A DNA stretch of 17,494 nucleotides from an uncultured bacterium. Lineage in GTDB: Bacteria > Bacillota_I > Bacilli_A > RF39 > UBA660. A program made the translations under genes and the position numbers. The notes below the pieces were generated by a model. It was not told where the DNA came from. It searched no databases and saw only the letters and a list, made by a program, of their open reading frames with translations. Shown in pieces: positions 1 to 6,216 of this stretch (position 1 is its first letter; every line of letters starts with the position of its first letter). The stretch lies in NCBI GenBank assembly GCA_959020415.1, contig CAUERX010000031.1:1-17494 (forward strand), written 5' to 3'.

Positions 1-63
1 TTTTATAGGAGGACTGAAATTGGTGAAGGTGGTCGGTGGTGGGAAAAGGGCAGGAGGGATTTA

Positions 64-81
64 GGGGGGGGGGGGTATAAT
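64..81 (+). promoter_or_regulatory. poly-G tract abutting a TATAAT -10 box, promoter of the DGR target gene
   Basis: Twelve consecutive G (64-75) run directly into a perfect TATAAT (76-81), about 48 bases before the ATG at 130. A second poly-G/TATAAA arrangement at the right edge of the window has a clear TTGACA in front of its G tract. Here no -35 box is visible: a 16-base spacer would place it at 54-59, which reads GAGGGA. Bases 1-60 contain 27 G and only 3 C, unlike the rest of the window, so the -35 may be hidden by sequencing error at a contig edge. Length change in the G tract would alter -35/-10 spacing. The -10 box is seen directly; phase variation is inferred. Confidence 0.6.
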
Positions 82-129
82 AACAATAATAACGTAGTAA
101 CTAAATTAGTATAGGAGAGTAGTGTAAGT

Positions 130-3081
130 ATGAAACAAAAACGTAGGAAACGAAGTAACATAATAATAGTAAGTTTATGTGCGATAGTCTTATGCATGGC
201 AGTAGGATATGCGGCGTTTTCAAGTGTGTTAGATATTAAAGGAACAAGCAGTATAACCAGTACATGGGATGTTAAAATAACTAGCGCTAAAGTAAAAGAT
301 ACAAAAGGAGAGGCTGAAAATGTTAAAGGTCCAACTTTTGATAGTTTGTCGGCAACAATGGAAGCTAATTTTTATGTTCCAGGGGATGCTATTACATATG
401 AAGTTACTGTTAGTAATTTAGGCACCTTAGATGCCGTTCTAGATTCAATAAAAATAAATCTCGAAGATCAGAATGTTATTTTGTTTACAGTGGATGGTAT
501 AAACTCTGGTGAAGAATTGTTAAAAGGTGCATCAAAAACATTTAATGTAACTTTAAAATATAATGAAGATATTACCAGTCAACCAAGTTTGTCAACAGTA
601 TCATTTACAATGAATATGAACTACCTTCAAAAGGGAAATAGTTCAAACTTTTCGGACGCCAATGTTCCAAGTATCGAACAAGGTTTAGCAATTAATAGTA
701 TAGAATTAACCCCATCAGAAAAAAGCATTAGTGCTAAGATAATAGCCAACCAAGCAAGTGTCTATTATTATTCAATAGATAATGACAAATGGTATGAAAG
801 TATAAACAATACGTATACAATTAACGATTTAAAGCCATACACTGATTATACAGTTTACGTCAAGGCCGAAGATGACGAAGGGAATGTCGTAGTGTCTAGT
901 AAGCAAGTGAAAACTACTGACACCACTAATCCAACTATTAATTATAAATTAGGAACAAATACGGTTGGAGAAAATAATTGGTATAAAGAATTAAATATCG
1001 AAGCTGAAGTTAAAGACAATGACCAAGTTAAAGAGGCATTATATTGTATAACAACTAATGATAGTTGTACACCAGATAAAAAATTAACTTTAACCAATAA
1101 TAAAGGAACTATAGCTTTAGAAAGTAATAGTAAAAAAGAGAAAGTATGTATAACTGCCAGTGATAGAAAAGGAAACAATTATACAAAATGCTCTGATTCC
1201 TATCAAGTAGATAGTATAAACCCAACTATTGATTCACTGAACTTAACTCCTGACGATGATACAATGACTATAACTGTAACCGGAACTGATGCGCATAGTG
1301 GATTATATACTTATTACTACAGTAAGGATGGAGGAGAAACATACGTAAGTAGTTCAAACCCAAATTATACTTTTACCTCATTAGAAGAAGGGGATTATTT
1401 AGTAACTGTATACGTTTTAGATAAAGCGGGAAACAAATCAGAACTTGCTGCTAAAACGACAACCATAAGGCATGCTAGTTTCTGTGCCCACAATGACATA
1501 AATGACTTAGGTGATTGTGTAGTAGCAACCGAAGCTGGAAATAAAGATGTAGTTGCCGCTAAAACAGCAATAAAAGAAAAAGGGACTCCAAACTTTACAG
1601 TAACAAGTCCTAGTATTACATACAGTGAAACTCACGGCAATACTACTTCCAATTATGACTATACAACATTCCATAACATCGGAACAGGATATACTTTCAA
1701 TACGGCAACAGGGTACTATACTTTAAAAAACTATACATTAAAAGATCCAACCACCGTTGATTATTCAACAGGCGATTATTATACATGTATTAGTACTAAT
1801 ACTAGTTGTACAACCTTGTATAAAATTGTAGGGGCAAGTAGTACTGTAAATAGTTCAACCGGAGTTACAACTTATAGAATAGTAAAATACAATTATGGAA
1901 CTAGTATAAAAAGCTACGATACTAGTGAGTCAGGATTATATGCCGCAAGTGATGATAATGGAACAAGCTATTATTATAGAGGAGCCGTTGGTGGAAACTA
2001 TGTTAAATTTGCCGATAAATATTGGAGAATAATAAGAGTAAATGGTGATGGAACCATCAGAATGATATACGATGGAACAACAGCTCATCAAAATGGTGAA
2101 GCAAGTAGTAATAGACAGGTTGCGACTTCCGCCTTTAATTCGTGGTGGAGTGATAATGGTTATGTTGGTTATATGCATGGTGACATGAGGAATAATAAAA
2201 TAACTGAATATAATCTAGCCTTCACATATACAGGTCTATCAAATACAGCTAAATACTATTTTGGAACTAGTTATACTTATGATAAAGCTAGTAATACTTT
2301 TAAATTATCCGGAGATTTAACCGCTGAAACGTTGACTGAATACAATATCAACCATAATAATGCCAAACTTTATTCATGTTTCTCTACTTCGAGCGCAGGA
2401 ACATGTCAAAGATTAGTGCGCATTCAAAAATACGTAAGCCCAACTTCAATGAGTGTAACATCTATTGAATATTCAAGTCCTTCATATAATGAAGCACATG
2501 CTAATCAAAGTAATAGTACAATGAAAACGTATTTGGATAATTGGTACAAAAGTAATTTAAATACTTATAATGATAAAATATCAAATGAAGCTGTATTCTG
2601 TAATGACCGAACAAAATCAAACCATAATAGCGGTTTATATCAAAACACAGGGTATGGAATAACCCCAACAATTTATGGATATGATCGTTTCTACTCATGG
2701 GATGGAGCAGCTAAAGGGCCAAGATTAACATGTCCACAAAGTAATGATAAATTCACTGTATCAAGTACGACTGGAAATGGAGCCTTAACTTATCCTGTAG
2801 GATTAATTACAGCCGATGAAGTAAACATGGCAGGTGGAAAAACAAGTGCTCAGAATTTATTGTATTACTTGTATTCGGGAACAGCATATTGGACCATGTC
2901 GCCGTCCCACTTCAACGTTAATTCCAACGCTTTCGAGTTCGGCGTCACTAGTACGGGCGAGCTGCGCGGCTGGAACTTTGTAAGTAATGGCTACGGCGTC
3001 CGCCCAGTTATCAATCTAGATCCTAAAAATCTAACATTCACAGGATCTGGAACCATGGAAGACCCATTTGTTGTTTCATAA
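130..3081 (+). CDS. DGR target: large surface protein with C-terminal variable region
   Basis: 983 residues. An N-terminal basic stretch and hydrophobic helix (about residues 10-31, ending VGYAAFSS) form a signal peptide or anchor of the kind seen on TasA/camelysin-like and other Bacilli surface proteins. A beta-rich domain follows to about 175, then fibronectin-III/Ig-like modules (about 180-262, 264-360, 364-445) joined by linkers such as TTDTTNPTI. The C-terminal half (about 450-983) contains a KFADKYWRIIRVNGDGT-type segment and ends in YWTMSPS...GVRPVINL, which resembles the C-type-lectin-like folds used by DGR targets; that fold is inferred. Residues 923-960 are encoded by the variable region. 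There is no LPXTG sorting signal, so anchoring may rely on the N-terminal helix. The start ATG follows AGGAGAG (113-119). The VR stretch is much richer in G+C than the rest of the gene. The likely role is binding of a variable ligand (host, phage or other cell). Confidence 0.9.
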   Translation: MKQKRRKRSNIIIVSLCAIVLCMAVGYAAFSSVLDIKGTSSITSTWDVKITSAKVKDTKGEAENVKGPTFDSLSATMEANFYVPGDAITYEVTVSNLGTLDAVLDSIKINLEDQNVILFTVDGINSGEELLKGASKTFNVTLKYNEDITSQPSLSTVSFTMNMNYLQKGNSSNFSDANVPSIEQGLAINSIELTPSEKSISAKIIANQASVYYYSIDNDKWYESINNTYTINDLKPYTDYTVYVKAEDDEGNVVVSSKQVKTTDTTNPTINYKLGTNTVGENNWYKELNIEAEVKDNDQVKEALYCITTNDSCTPDKKLTLTNNKGTIALESNSKKEKVCITASDRKGNNYTKCSDSYQVDSINPTIDSLNLTPDDDTMTITVTGTDAHSGLYTYYYSKDGGETYVSSSNPNYTFTSLEEGDYLVTVYVLDKAGNKSELAAKTTTIRHASFCAHNDINDLGDCVVATEAGNKDVVAAKTAIKEKGTPNFTVTSPSITYSETHGNTTSNYDYTTFHNIGTGYTFNTATGYYTLKNYTLKDPTTVDYSTGDYYTCISTNTSCTTLYKIVGASSTVNSSTGVTTYRIVKYNYGTSIKSYDTSESGLYAASDDNGTSYYYRGAVGGNYVKFADKYWRIIRVNGDGTIRMIYDGTTAHQNGEASSNRQVATSAFNSWWSDNGYVGYMHGDMRNNKITEYNLAFTYTGLSNTAKYYFGTSYTYDKASNTFKLSGDLTAETLTEYNINHNNAKLYSCFSTSSAGTCQRLVRIQKYVSPTSMSVTSIEYSSPSYNEAHANQSNSTMKTYLDNWYKSNLNTYNDKISNEAVFCNDRTKSNHNSGLYQNTGYGITPTIYGYDRFYSWDGAAKGPRLTCPQSNDKFTVSSTTGNGALTYPVGLITADEVNMAGGKTSAQNLLYYLYSGTAYWTMSPSHFNVNSNAFEFGVTSTGELRGWNFVSNGYGVRPVINLDPKNLTFTGSGTMEDPFVVS
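2897..3009 (+). repeat. DGR variable region (VR) with 3' homing element
   Basis: Aligns without gaps to TR1 (3175-3287, offset 278). Fifteen of 113 positions differ, and every one is an A in TR1: A3186, 3195, 3196, 3210, 3211, 3219, 3220, 3227, 3233, 3243, 3244, 3247, 3255, 3256 and 3285. TR1 has 35 A in this span, so about 43% were changed, to C, G or T. Eight residues change: Asn to His, Val, Phe, Gly, Arg and Phe, plus Asp to Gly and Ile to Val. Two Thr codons change silently. The GC-rich block GGCTACGGCGTCCGCCCA (2989-3006) is unchanged and acts as the likely initiation-of-mutagenic-homing site. Just beyond, TTAT in VR faces TTTC in TR1, the usual kind of VR/TR end difference. Confidence 0.96.
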
Positions 3082-3090
3082 GAAACAACA
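3069..3090 (+). other. hairpin over the target stop codon, downstream of VR
   Basis: TGTTGTTTC (3069-3077) pairs perfectly with GAAACAACA (3082-3090) around a 4-base loop ATAA, giving a 9-bp stem. It overlaps the last codons and the TAA stop, about 60 bases beyond the VR end. Known DGR target sites carry a short-stem, 4-base-loop hairpin or cruciform downstream of the homing element that raises retrohoming efficiency. The geometry matches, but the loop is not GNRA-like and the distance is larger. No T run follows, so it is a poor intrinsic terminator. Confidence 0.55.
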
Positions 3091-3116
3091 TTCTTCTAAC
3101 ATTATCTAGTATAAAT

Positions 3117-3144
3117 GGTCAAAAATGACTCTTCATTTTTGACC
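3117..3144 (+). other. 12-bp hairpin with CTCT loop between target gene and TR1
   Basis: GGTCAAAAATGA (3117-3128) pairs perfectly with TCATTTTTGACC (3133-3144) around CTCT. It lies immediately 5' of the leader of TR1 and is followed by CGGGAT, not by T residues. It may separate the target transcript from the template RNA (processing site or weak terminator), or form a DNA cruciform. A TATAAA lies just in front at 3110-3115, so a promoter for the template RNA here is possible but has no clear -35. Confidence 0.6.
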
Positions 3145-3145
3145 C

Positions 3146-3290
3146 GGGATTAATCTATATTGTGGTCAAGTCTCTGTCGCCGTCCAACTTCAACAATAAT
3201 TCCAACGCTAACGAGTTCAACGTCACAAGTACAGGCGAGCTGAACGACTGGAACAATGTAAGTAATGGCTACGGCGTCCGCCCAATTTCC
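3146..3290 (+). repeat. DGR template repeat 1 (TR1), donor of the present VR
   Basis: The leader (3146-3174) and 5' part repeat at 3318-3369 in TR2 with a single difference (A3149 versus G3321). The part homologous to VR is 3175-3287. Read in the VR frame it encodes SPSNFNNNSNANEFNVTSTG and continues through GELNDWNN to YGVRPISSL. It is rich in AAC/AAT codons, the classic DGR template design because adenine mutagenesis of AAY reaches many residues without making stops. The other positions are GC-rich and A-poor. The open frame across this stretch (3162-3383) has no convincing ribosome site and is not a gene. Confidence 0.95.
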
Positions 3291-3317
3291 AGTCTAAATT
3301 GTAAAAATCAAAAAAAA

Positions 3318-3459
3318 GGGGTTAATCTATATTGTGGTCAAGTCTCTGTCGCCGTCCAACTTCAACAATTGGAGCAATGCTAACGAGTTCAACGTCACCG
3401 GTGCAGGCGAGCTTACGAACAACAATGTGAACAATGGCTACGGCGTCCGCCCAATTTCC
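3318..3459 (+). repeat. DGR template repeat 2 (TR2), no matching VR in the window
   Basis: Tandem copy 172 bases after TR1. The first 48 bases after the GGGR start (3322-3369) are identical to 3150-3197, and the 3' end (3433-3459) is identical to 3264-3290, including the GC-rich homing block. The core is different: in the VR frame it reads FNNWSNANEFNVTGAGELTN and then NNVNNGYGVRP, one codon shorter than TR1. Asn codons again dominate. VR disagrees with TR2 at many non-A bases (for example TGGAGC against AATTCC), so the present VR did not come from TR2. It probably serves another target gene or is an alternative template. Confidence 0.92.
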
Positions 3460-3648
3460 TACTACAATTAGTGATCATTTACTAATGAACCGAGAAGTTA
3501 CGCGGCTACGGCTAATAACGAGAGGAAGTAATTGCTAACGCAATAATCAATTTGCTAGATTGGAAACAAGGTTAGTCCCTTGCTAATAAGCTAAATATAA
3601 GATATAGACGTTATATAACTTTGTTTATGTAACTATTGCTATATTATT
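3460..3648 (+). ncRNA. probable 3' part of the DGR template RNA
   Basis: No convincing open frame lies between TR2 and the palindrome. In the best-studied DGR, the template RNA needs sequence downstream of TR for cDNA priming and Avd/RT binding, so this stretch is the natural candidate. Visible structure includes a hairpin directly after TR2 (3467-3486) and CAAGG(3567-3571)/CCTTG(3578-3582). The CGCGGCTACGGC segment (3496-3507) is GC-rich for this genome and echoes the GGCTACGGC of the TR ends. The boundaries are estimates. Confidence 0.45.
3467..3486 (+). other. 8-bp hairpin with 4-base loop directly after TR2
   Basis: ATTAGTGA (3467-3474) pairs with TTACTAAT (3479-3486), with one G-T wobble, around the loop TCAT. 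The 8-bp stem and 4-base loop match the geometry described for DGR hairpins. It begins 8 bases after the last TR1/TR2 shared base. Confidence 0.5.
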
Positions 3649-3678
3649 TAGTAAGGAATACTTAAGTATTCCTTACTA
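3649..3678. promoter_or_regulatory. perfect 30-bp palindrome before the DGR accessory operon
   Basis: The half site TAGTAAGGAATACTT (3649-3663) is followed at once by its exact reverse complement (3664-3678). It ends 21 bases before the ATG at 3699 and 10 bases before the ribosome site. No T run follows. It could be an operator for a dimeric regulator, a cruciform, or the 3' end of the template RNA. Weak -35/-10-like sequences (TTGTTT 3621-3626, TATTAT 3642-3647, 15-base spacer) lie just upstream, so the palindrome would cover the start of an operon transcript. Confidence 0.6.
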
Positions 3679-3698
3679 TTAAATATTTGGAGGGCCAT

Positions 3699-4094
3699 AT
3701 GAAACTATATGATATTTATATCGATTTAAAATCCAATTTTATGGATGCAGTGGTATTGACCAAAAGTGGTAAATTCTATGTCACCTTTGATAATGATGCC
3801 TTGCTCTTAAGCTATCTATTTAAATATAAAAAAATAAATAATAAAGTAGGTTTCCCTGATACTACTTTACCAACCATTCTCAAAAAATTAAAAGAAAATG
3901 ACATAAGTTATATTGTCGATGACGAGTTTAAATATATTAGTGAGAACAGTAAATATTATGTTTTATTACAAAAAGCTAATGAAGATTTGATTGTGACTAA
4001 TATGTGTGGAAGTCTTGTGATGAAAATAAAAGAAAAAGTAAGTGAAGATTTTGCTAATTACGAAAAGATAAGGAAGTTAATTGATGAATTATAA
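3699..4094 (+). CDS. MutS-domain-I-like DGR accessory protein
   Basis: 131 residues from the ATG at 3699, chosen because GGAGGG (3689-3694) lies just upstream; a TTG at 3687 would overlap that site. The segment GKFYVTFDNDALLLSYLF, followed by INNKVGFP and then a leucine-rich helix (TILKKLKENDISYIVDD), resembles the N-terminal mismatch-recognition domain of MutS (FYE.F..DA........KVGFP). It lacks the rest of MutS: no clamp, lever or ATPase. Stand-alone MutS-like proteins are a recognised class of DGR accessory genes. It would act in the cytoplasm, perhaps binding the template RNA, cDNA or mismatched VR heteroduplex; that role is inferred. Its stop overlaps the start of the next gene, so translation is probably coupled. 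Confidence 0.7.
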   Translation: MKLYDIYIDLKSNFMDAVVLTKSGKFYVTFDNDALLLSYLFKYKKINNKVGFPDTTLPTILKKLKENDISYIVDDEFKYISENSKYYVLLQKANEDLIVTNMCGSLVMKIKEKVSEDFANYEKIRKLIDEL

Positions 4095-4437
4095 TTTTAA
4101 AGTATTAAATAATTCTTATAAAACCACTAACTATATTAATAAAATTCTTCCTAACTTTCCTAAAAAAGAAGTTGTATTAAAACAAAATATTGAAAAGACT
4201 TGTTATGAAGTTATCAAAAATATATTTGCTTATAATATCAATGAGAGTACTCGTATTAAAGATAAAAATATTAAAGACTTACTCATCAATTTATCAATGC
4301 TAGATTTCTATGTACGAGTTTCTTATGACAAAAAGATTATCAGTAAACATCAATTTGAAGTCGTTAGCCGTTTTATAACAGAAATCAAAAAGATGGTTTA
4401 TGGTTTAAAAAAGAGAGAGGTAGTTGCCAATGAATAA
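4084..4437 (+). CDS. avd: Avd-like DGR accessory variability determinant
   Basis: 117 residues from the ATG at 4084, with AGGAAG (4071-4076) at good spacing; the TTG at 4081 is less likely. The small, basic, helical protein has the Avd pattern: a helix around residues 26-47, a second around 62-80 (LLINLSMLDFYVRVSYDKKI), and a final long helix after ISKHQFEV, ending ITEIKKMVYGLKK. In other DGRs Avd is a pentameric four-helix-bundle protein that binds RT and the template RNA and is needed for cDNA synthesis. Position, size and overlap with both neighbours support this. The start overlaps the MutS-like gene by 11 bases and the end overlaps the next gene by 8. The family call rests on pattern and context, not on an alignment. 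Confidence 0.82.
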   Translation: MNYNFKVLNNSYKTTNYINKILPNFPKKEVVLKQNIEKTCYEVIKNIFAYNINESTRIKDKNIKDLLINLSMLDFYVRVSYDKKIISKHQFEVVSRFITEIKKMVYGLKKREVVANE

Positions 4438-5083
4438 AAAGAAAGTAATAATAATTTCCCTTAGCCTTATTATCATTGCTTTTCTTATTTATGTTTTCTT
4501 TATTAAGAAAAATGAACCTGTACAAGTTGAAAAACAAACAGTTAAACATGAGACTGTAGAGTCTATCTATAAGACTGTTAAAGCTAATGATTGTACAGAG
4601 CTTGTTAGTTATGATAAGGATACTAACGTAAATGAGATGACCACGGAATCTATACTTTACTTAATATTTAATCAAATGAAAAAAGATAAAGTTTTAAAAG
4701 ATAGTATTGAATTAAAAGAATATCAAGTTTCAGCTAGTAAAGTTTTTCAACAGGATCTTTGGCCTAAAGAGTTTAAAAACTATATATATGATGGATATAG
4801 TTATAGTTTAAATGGGGATACAATAACAAGAGAAAAAAAGAAGTGTTCTAGTCAAAAATATGTTTCAAAACTTTATGGATATAGTAGTAAAGATGAAACT
4901 TTGGAAGTTGATGTCGCCGTAGCCTATATTAAAAATAATAAAGTTTATGATTTAAAGAATAATGAAATAGGGGATTATGATAAAAACAATATTAATAAAA
5001 TTTTAGACAAAGGTACTATTCAAGTATATAATTATGTTTTAGAAAATGGTAATTATTATTTAAATAGTATTGGTAGTAAATAA
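4430..5083 (+). CDS. single-pass membrane protein within the DGR operon, unknown function
   Basis: 217 residues from the ATG at 4430 (GAGAGAGG at 4413-4420 as ribosome site). A short basic start (MNKKK) and one hydrophobic helix (about residues 5-25, IIISLSLIIIAFLIYVFFI) are followed by about 190 polar residues, so the bulk should lie outside the cell. Only two cysteines are seen in this part (in NDCTEL and KKKCSSQ) and could form a disulfide. The tail is rich in Tyr, Asn and Lys. I recognise no family. It overlaps avd by 8 bases and shares one base with the RT start codon, so it belongs to the same operon. A membrane protein here is odd for a DGR: it could help present or secrete the variable surface protein, or be an unrelated insertion into the operon. 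Confidence 0.85.
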   Translation: MNKKKVIIISLSLIIIAFLIYVFFIKKNEPVQVEKQTVKHETVESIYKTVKANDCTELVSYDKDTNVNEMTTESILYLIFNQMKKDKVLKDSIELKEYQVSASKVFQQDLWPKEFKNYIYDGYSYSLNGDTITREKKKCSSQKYVSKLYGYSSKDETLEVDVAVAYIKNNKVYDLKNNEIGDYDKNNINKILDKGTIQVYNYVLENGNYYLNSIGSK

Positions 5084-6189
5084 TGGCAGTATGTTATGAT
5101 GATATTTTATCAATTGATAAAATAATTGAAGTGTATAGAAATATCCGTTCAAACACCTGCCATAAAGAAAAGCTGGTTCGTTTTGAACTAGCTTTTTCTT
5201 GTAATGTTGTAAAAGTATTTGATACCTTAAATGAAAGAAAATATTTTCATCATCGCTATAATCTTTTTCTAATTTCCAAGCCTAAATATCGTATTATTAT
5301 GAGTGAAATCATGTATGATAAAATCGTAAATCATCTTGTTAGTAAATATATTTTACTTCCAGTTTTAACACCTAAGCTCATTGAAATGAATGTAGCCACA
5401 AGAAAGGACAAAGGAACAAAAGCTGGTATTTACTATACTAAAAAATATATAAATACACTCAAACAAAATCATGATAAAGTATATGCCCTAAAATGTGATA
5501 TCAGTAAATATTTTTATAATATAAATCATGAAATACTTTTAGAAAAATTAAATAAAGATATAGATGATCCTGAAATATTAAGTTTAATTTCTAATATTGT
5601 TCATAGTACTGATGAACAATATATAAATATTCACATCGACCGAATGATCAATAAAGAAATAGATAGATTAAAAGAAATTAAAGCTCCCGATTTAGAAAAT
5701 AAAATAAAACAATTGAAATCATTACCACATTATATTAAAGGTAAGGGTCTACCAATTGGTAATGAAACCAGCCAGATTTTAGCAATCTACTATTTAAATC
5801 ATTTAGATCATTATGTAAAAGAGCAACTAAAAATAAAGCATTACGTCAGATATATGGATGATTTCATTTTATTTCATCACGATAAAGAATATCTAAAAGA
5901 TTGTCTTGAAAAAATCAAAATAGAATTGGACAAAGTTAAATTAACCTTAAATAAGAAAACCCAAATTTATGACTTAGACAAAGGCATGAACTTTTTAGGT
6001 TATAAATTTAAATTAAATGATAAAAGATTAATTACGCTTATAAATAATCAAACAAAAAAACGTGTTAAACGCAAACTAAAACGACTTAAAAAGCAAAATG
6101 CTCCTAACTACGAATTAGTAAAAGCTAGTTACAACGGCTATTTTATTAAAGCAAATAGTAAAGGATTTTTATATAAAGCAAAATTTTAA
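5083..6189 (+). CDS. DGR-type reverse transcriptase
   Basis: 368 residues, a usual DGR RT length. Motif A is KCDISKYFYNI with catalytic Asp139. Motif B is KGLPIGNETSQ (residues 221-231), with the SQ that marks DGR RTs where group II intron enzymes have QG. Motif C is YVRYMDDFILF with Asp259-Asp260. Motif D/E is LNKKTQIYDL...MNFLGYKF, and the C-terminal end is a basic thumb-like segment (KKRVKRKLKRLKKQ). There is no maturase, endonuclease or protease domain, so it is not a group II intron, and no retron msr/msd lies nearby. It should copy TR RNA with misincorporation at adenines. The start ATG shares its A with the upstream TAA stop, implying coupled translation. Confidence 0.96.
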   Translation: MAVCYDDILSIDKIIEVYRNIRSNTCHKEKLVRFELAFSCNVVKVFDTLNERKYFHHRYNLFLISKPKYRIIMSEIMYDKIVNHLVSKYILLPVLTPKLIEMNVATRKDKGTKAGIYYTKKYINTLKQNHDKVYALKCDISKYFYNINHEILLEKLNKDIDDPEILSLISNIVHSTDEQYINIHIDRMINKEIDRLKEIKAPDLENKIKQLKSLPHYIKGKGLPIGNETSQILAIYYLNHLDHYVKEQLKIKHYVRYMDDFILFHHDKEYLKDCLEKIKIELDKVKLTLNKKTQIYDLDKGMNFLGYKFKLNDKRLITLINNQTKKRVKRKLKRLKKQNAPNYELVKASYNGYFIKANSKGFLYKAKF

Positions 6190-6216
6190 AAGGTAGATTA
6201 ATTATCTACTTTTTTC
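6187..6216. terminator. bidirectional terminator between RT and radical SAM gene
   Basis: GTAGAT (6193-6198) pairs with ATCTAC (6204-6209). A run of A before it and a run of T after it (6210-6215) give a U tract on either strand. It overlaps the stop codon of the minus-strand gene. It sits exactly between two convergent genes. Confidence 0.75.

Larger units (their letters stand above)
2897..6189 (+). other. diversity-generating retroelement (VR, two TRs, accessory genes, RT)
   Basis: The order is target gene with VR, TR1, TR2, MutS-like protein, Avd-like protein, membrane protein, reverse transcriptase, all on the plus strand. The last four genes abut or overlap by 1-11 bases, so they are probably co-transcribed and translationally coupled. 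The established DGR mechanism is that RT with Avd copies the TR RNA into cDNA with errors at adenines, and the cDNA replaces VR. All parts needed for that are present, and VR carries A-only changes, so the element has been active. Two tandem templates and a membrane protein inside the RT operon are the unusual parts. No phage genes are visible nearby, so it looks chromosomal. Confidence 0.95.

Noticed and set aside
3162..3383. 73-codon open frame over TR1 and the start of TR2
   Set aside because: It is the template read in frame, with no convincing ribosome site; its coding look comes from homology to VR.
2897..3459. TR2 as template of the present VR
   Set aside because: VR differs from TR2 at many non-A bases and by 3 bases in length, while TR1 fits with A-only changes.
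3146..3459. CRISPR array
   Set aside because: Only two long copies with homologous cores; no short repeats with unrelated spacers and no cas genes.
5083..6189. Group II intron or retron reverse transcriptase
   Set aside because: No maturase or intron domains, no msr/msd; motif B has SQ and a TR/VR pair plus Avd-like gene are adjacent.
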